A DNA stretch of 6,057 nucleotides from assembly GCA_025351035.1 (NCBI GenBank), contig JANXWT010000455.1:1-6057 (forward strand), read 5' to 3'. Shown one piece after another: positions 5,189-6,057 of this stretch; the first letter of the stretch is position 1; every line of letters begins with the position of its first letter. This stretch comes from Opitutia bacterium. Lineage in GTDB: Bacteria > Verrucomicrobiota > Verrucomicrobiia > Opitutales > Opitutaceae. The translations under genes were made by a program, and so were the position numbers. The notes under the pieces were generated by a model. It was not told the origin of the DNA. It searched no databases and saw only the letters and a list, made by a program, of their open reading frames with translations.

Positions 5189-6057
5189 ATGATCCAAACC
5201 CTTGCCCCCGCCAAGCCCACCGTCCTTGCTGCCAAGTCAAAGTCTGTCTCCGCTCCCGCTGCGCGCTCGGGCCAGCCTCTCTACGCCGAGCTGGCCAACT
5301 CGCTTCAAAGTCTGATCGAGCAAGGCACCCTCCGCCCCGGCCATCGCGTGCCGTCCGTCCGCCTGATGTCGCGCCAGCGCACCGTGAGTATCGCCACCGT
5401 TCTCCAAGCCTACACCGTGCTCGAAAACCGCGGTTACCTTGAGGCGCGCCCGCAATCCGGTTACTATGTCCGCGCGCGCCCGCCGTGCTTCTGCCCCGAG
5501 CCGCGTATGGCGCGGCCGATGGCCAAGCCGTCCTACGTCGGCGTCAACGATCTCACCGCCGAAGTCATGGATCTTTCCATCGACGCCAACTACATCCCGT
5601 TCGGCGCCGCCTGCCCGCACCACAGTCTTTTCCCGACGAAGAAACTCGCGCGCCTCCTCGGCTCCGTCGCGCGCCGGGACCACACCATCCTCGGCCGCTA
5701 CTCGATGAACTGGGCCTTCGAACCGCTCACGCGCGAAATCGCCCGCCGCTATCTCCAGGCCGGCTGCCCGCTCCCGCACGACGAACTCGTCGTCACCGTC
5801 GGTTGCGCCGAAGCCATCAATCTCTCGCTGCGCGCCGTCACCAAGCCCGGTGACACTGTCGCGATCGAGACACCCGCCTACTTCGGCTTTCTTGAGACGA
5901 TCCAGAGCCTCGGCCTGCGCGCGCTCGAGATTCCCACCGACCCGCGCACCGGTCTCTGCATCGAGGCCACGCGCGAGGCGCTCAAGCACAGCGACGTCAA
6001 GGTCGTCATCGTGATGCCGGGTTTTCAAAATCCGCTCGGCTCGTGCATGCCCGATGA
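5189..6057 (+). CDS. MocR-type transcriptional regulator: GntR winged helix fused to PLP-dependent aminotransferase fold (3' end outside window)
   Basis: The 289 codons present encode, by residue, a flexible Ala/Lys/Ser-rich tail (1-28), a GntR-family winged helix-turn-helix (about 29-97, with LRPGHRVPSVRLMSRQ at 48-63 and the wing RPQSGYYV at 87-94), a linker (98-125), and the start of a fold-type I aminotransferase domain. Domain marks are RYSMNWAFEPLTREIARRYL (170-189), TVGCAEAINLSL (203-214), the ETPAYFGF block (227-234) and NPLG at 281-284, whose Asn corresponds to the PLP-contacting Asn. The PLP-binding Lys lies beyond the window. The overall pattern is closest to E. coli YdcR-like members. 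Such proteins sense PLP or an amino-acid adduct and control nearby metabolic genes and often themselves. The ATG at 5189 is chosen because the next upstream ATG (5154) is out of frame; no Shine-Dalgarno is visible. The linker carries an unusual Cys-Phe-Cys (100-102). Confidence 0.93.
   Translation, partial: MIQTLAPAKPTVLAAKSKSVSAPAARSGQPLYAELANSLQSLIEQGTLRPGHRVPSVRLMSRQRTVSIATVLQAYTVLENRGYLEARPQSGYYVRARPPCFCPEPRMARPMAKPSYVGVNDLTAEVMDLSIDANYIPFGAACPHHSLFPTKKLARLLGSVARRDHTILGRYSMNWAFEPLTREIARRYLQAGCPLPHDELVVTVGCAEAINLSLRAVTKPGDTVAIETPAYFGFLETIQSLGLRALEIPTDPRTGLCIEATREALKHSDVKVVIVMPGFQNPLGSCMPD

Noticed and set aside
5237..6028. A 263-codon minus-strand open frame opposite the MocR-type gene
   Set aside because: The product is rich in Ala, Arg, Gly and Asp with no known motif, while the plus strand encodes both MocR domains.

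Overview
This is a GC-rich bacterial window with strong G/C preference at third codon positions. It holds four protein genes: one long, truncated gene on the minus strand and three genes on the plus strand diverging from it. None of the four starts has a convincing Shine-Dalgarno sequence. The domain style (NMT1/THI5-type sensor hybrid kinase, YdcR-like MocR regulator) would fit an Opitutaceae-like Verrucomicrobiota, but this is only an impression; other GC-rich Gram-negatives are possible. No rRNA, tRNA, CRISPR array, transposase or prophage gene was seen.

Region 1 (1-3377, minus strand) is one uninterrupted reading frame for a membrane-bound hybrid sensor histidine kinase. It has a signal peptide, a periplasmic NMT1/THI5-type substrate-binding domain, one clear transmembrane helix, three PAS domains, HisKA and HATPase_c domains, and a C-terminal receiver cut off by the window edge just after its phospho-acceptor Asp. 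The first two PAS domains are a diverged tandem duplication that shares an unusual insertion.

Region 2 (3378-3550) is the divergent intergenic region. It contains a perfect 13-bp inverted repeat and only a weak candidate promoter for the kinase.

Region 3 (3551-4928, plus strand) holds an SSAT-like GNAT N-acetyltransferase and, 52 bp further on, a PhzF-family isomerase-like protein. The two are probably co-transcribed. Both families act on small amines, amino acids or related metabolites, but the substrates cannot be read from the sequence.

Region 4 (4929-5188) is a 260-bp regulatory region rich in dyad symmetry. It has a perfect 11-bp inverted repeat in an AT-rich patch, four copies of the hexamer ATTGTC (three direct, one inverted), and a second 9-bp inverted repeat near a plausible promoter. 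It precedes region 5 (5189 to the end), the first 289 codons of a MocR-type (GntR plus aminotransferase fold) regulator. The repeats are good candidates for that regulator's own operator.

The points most worth following are the substrate-binding-domain hybrid kinase with its duplicated PAS modules and the repeat-rich region before the MocR gene. No clearly new multi-gene system can be claimed from this window.
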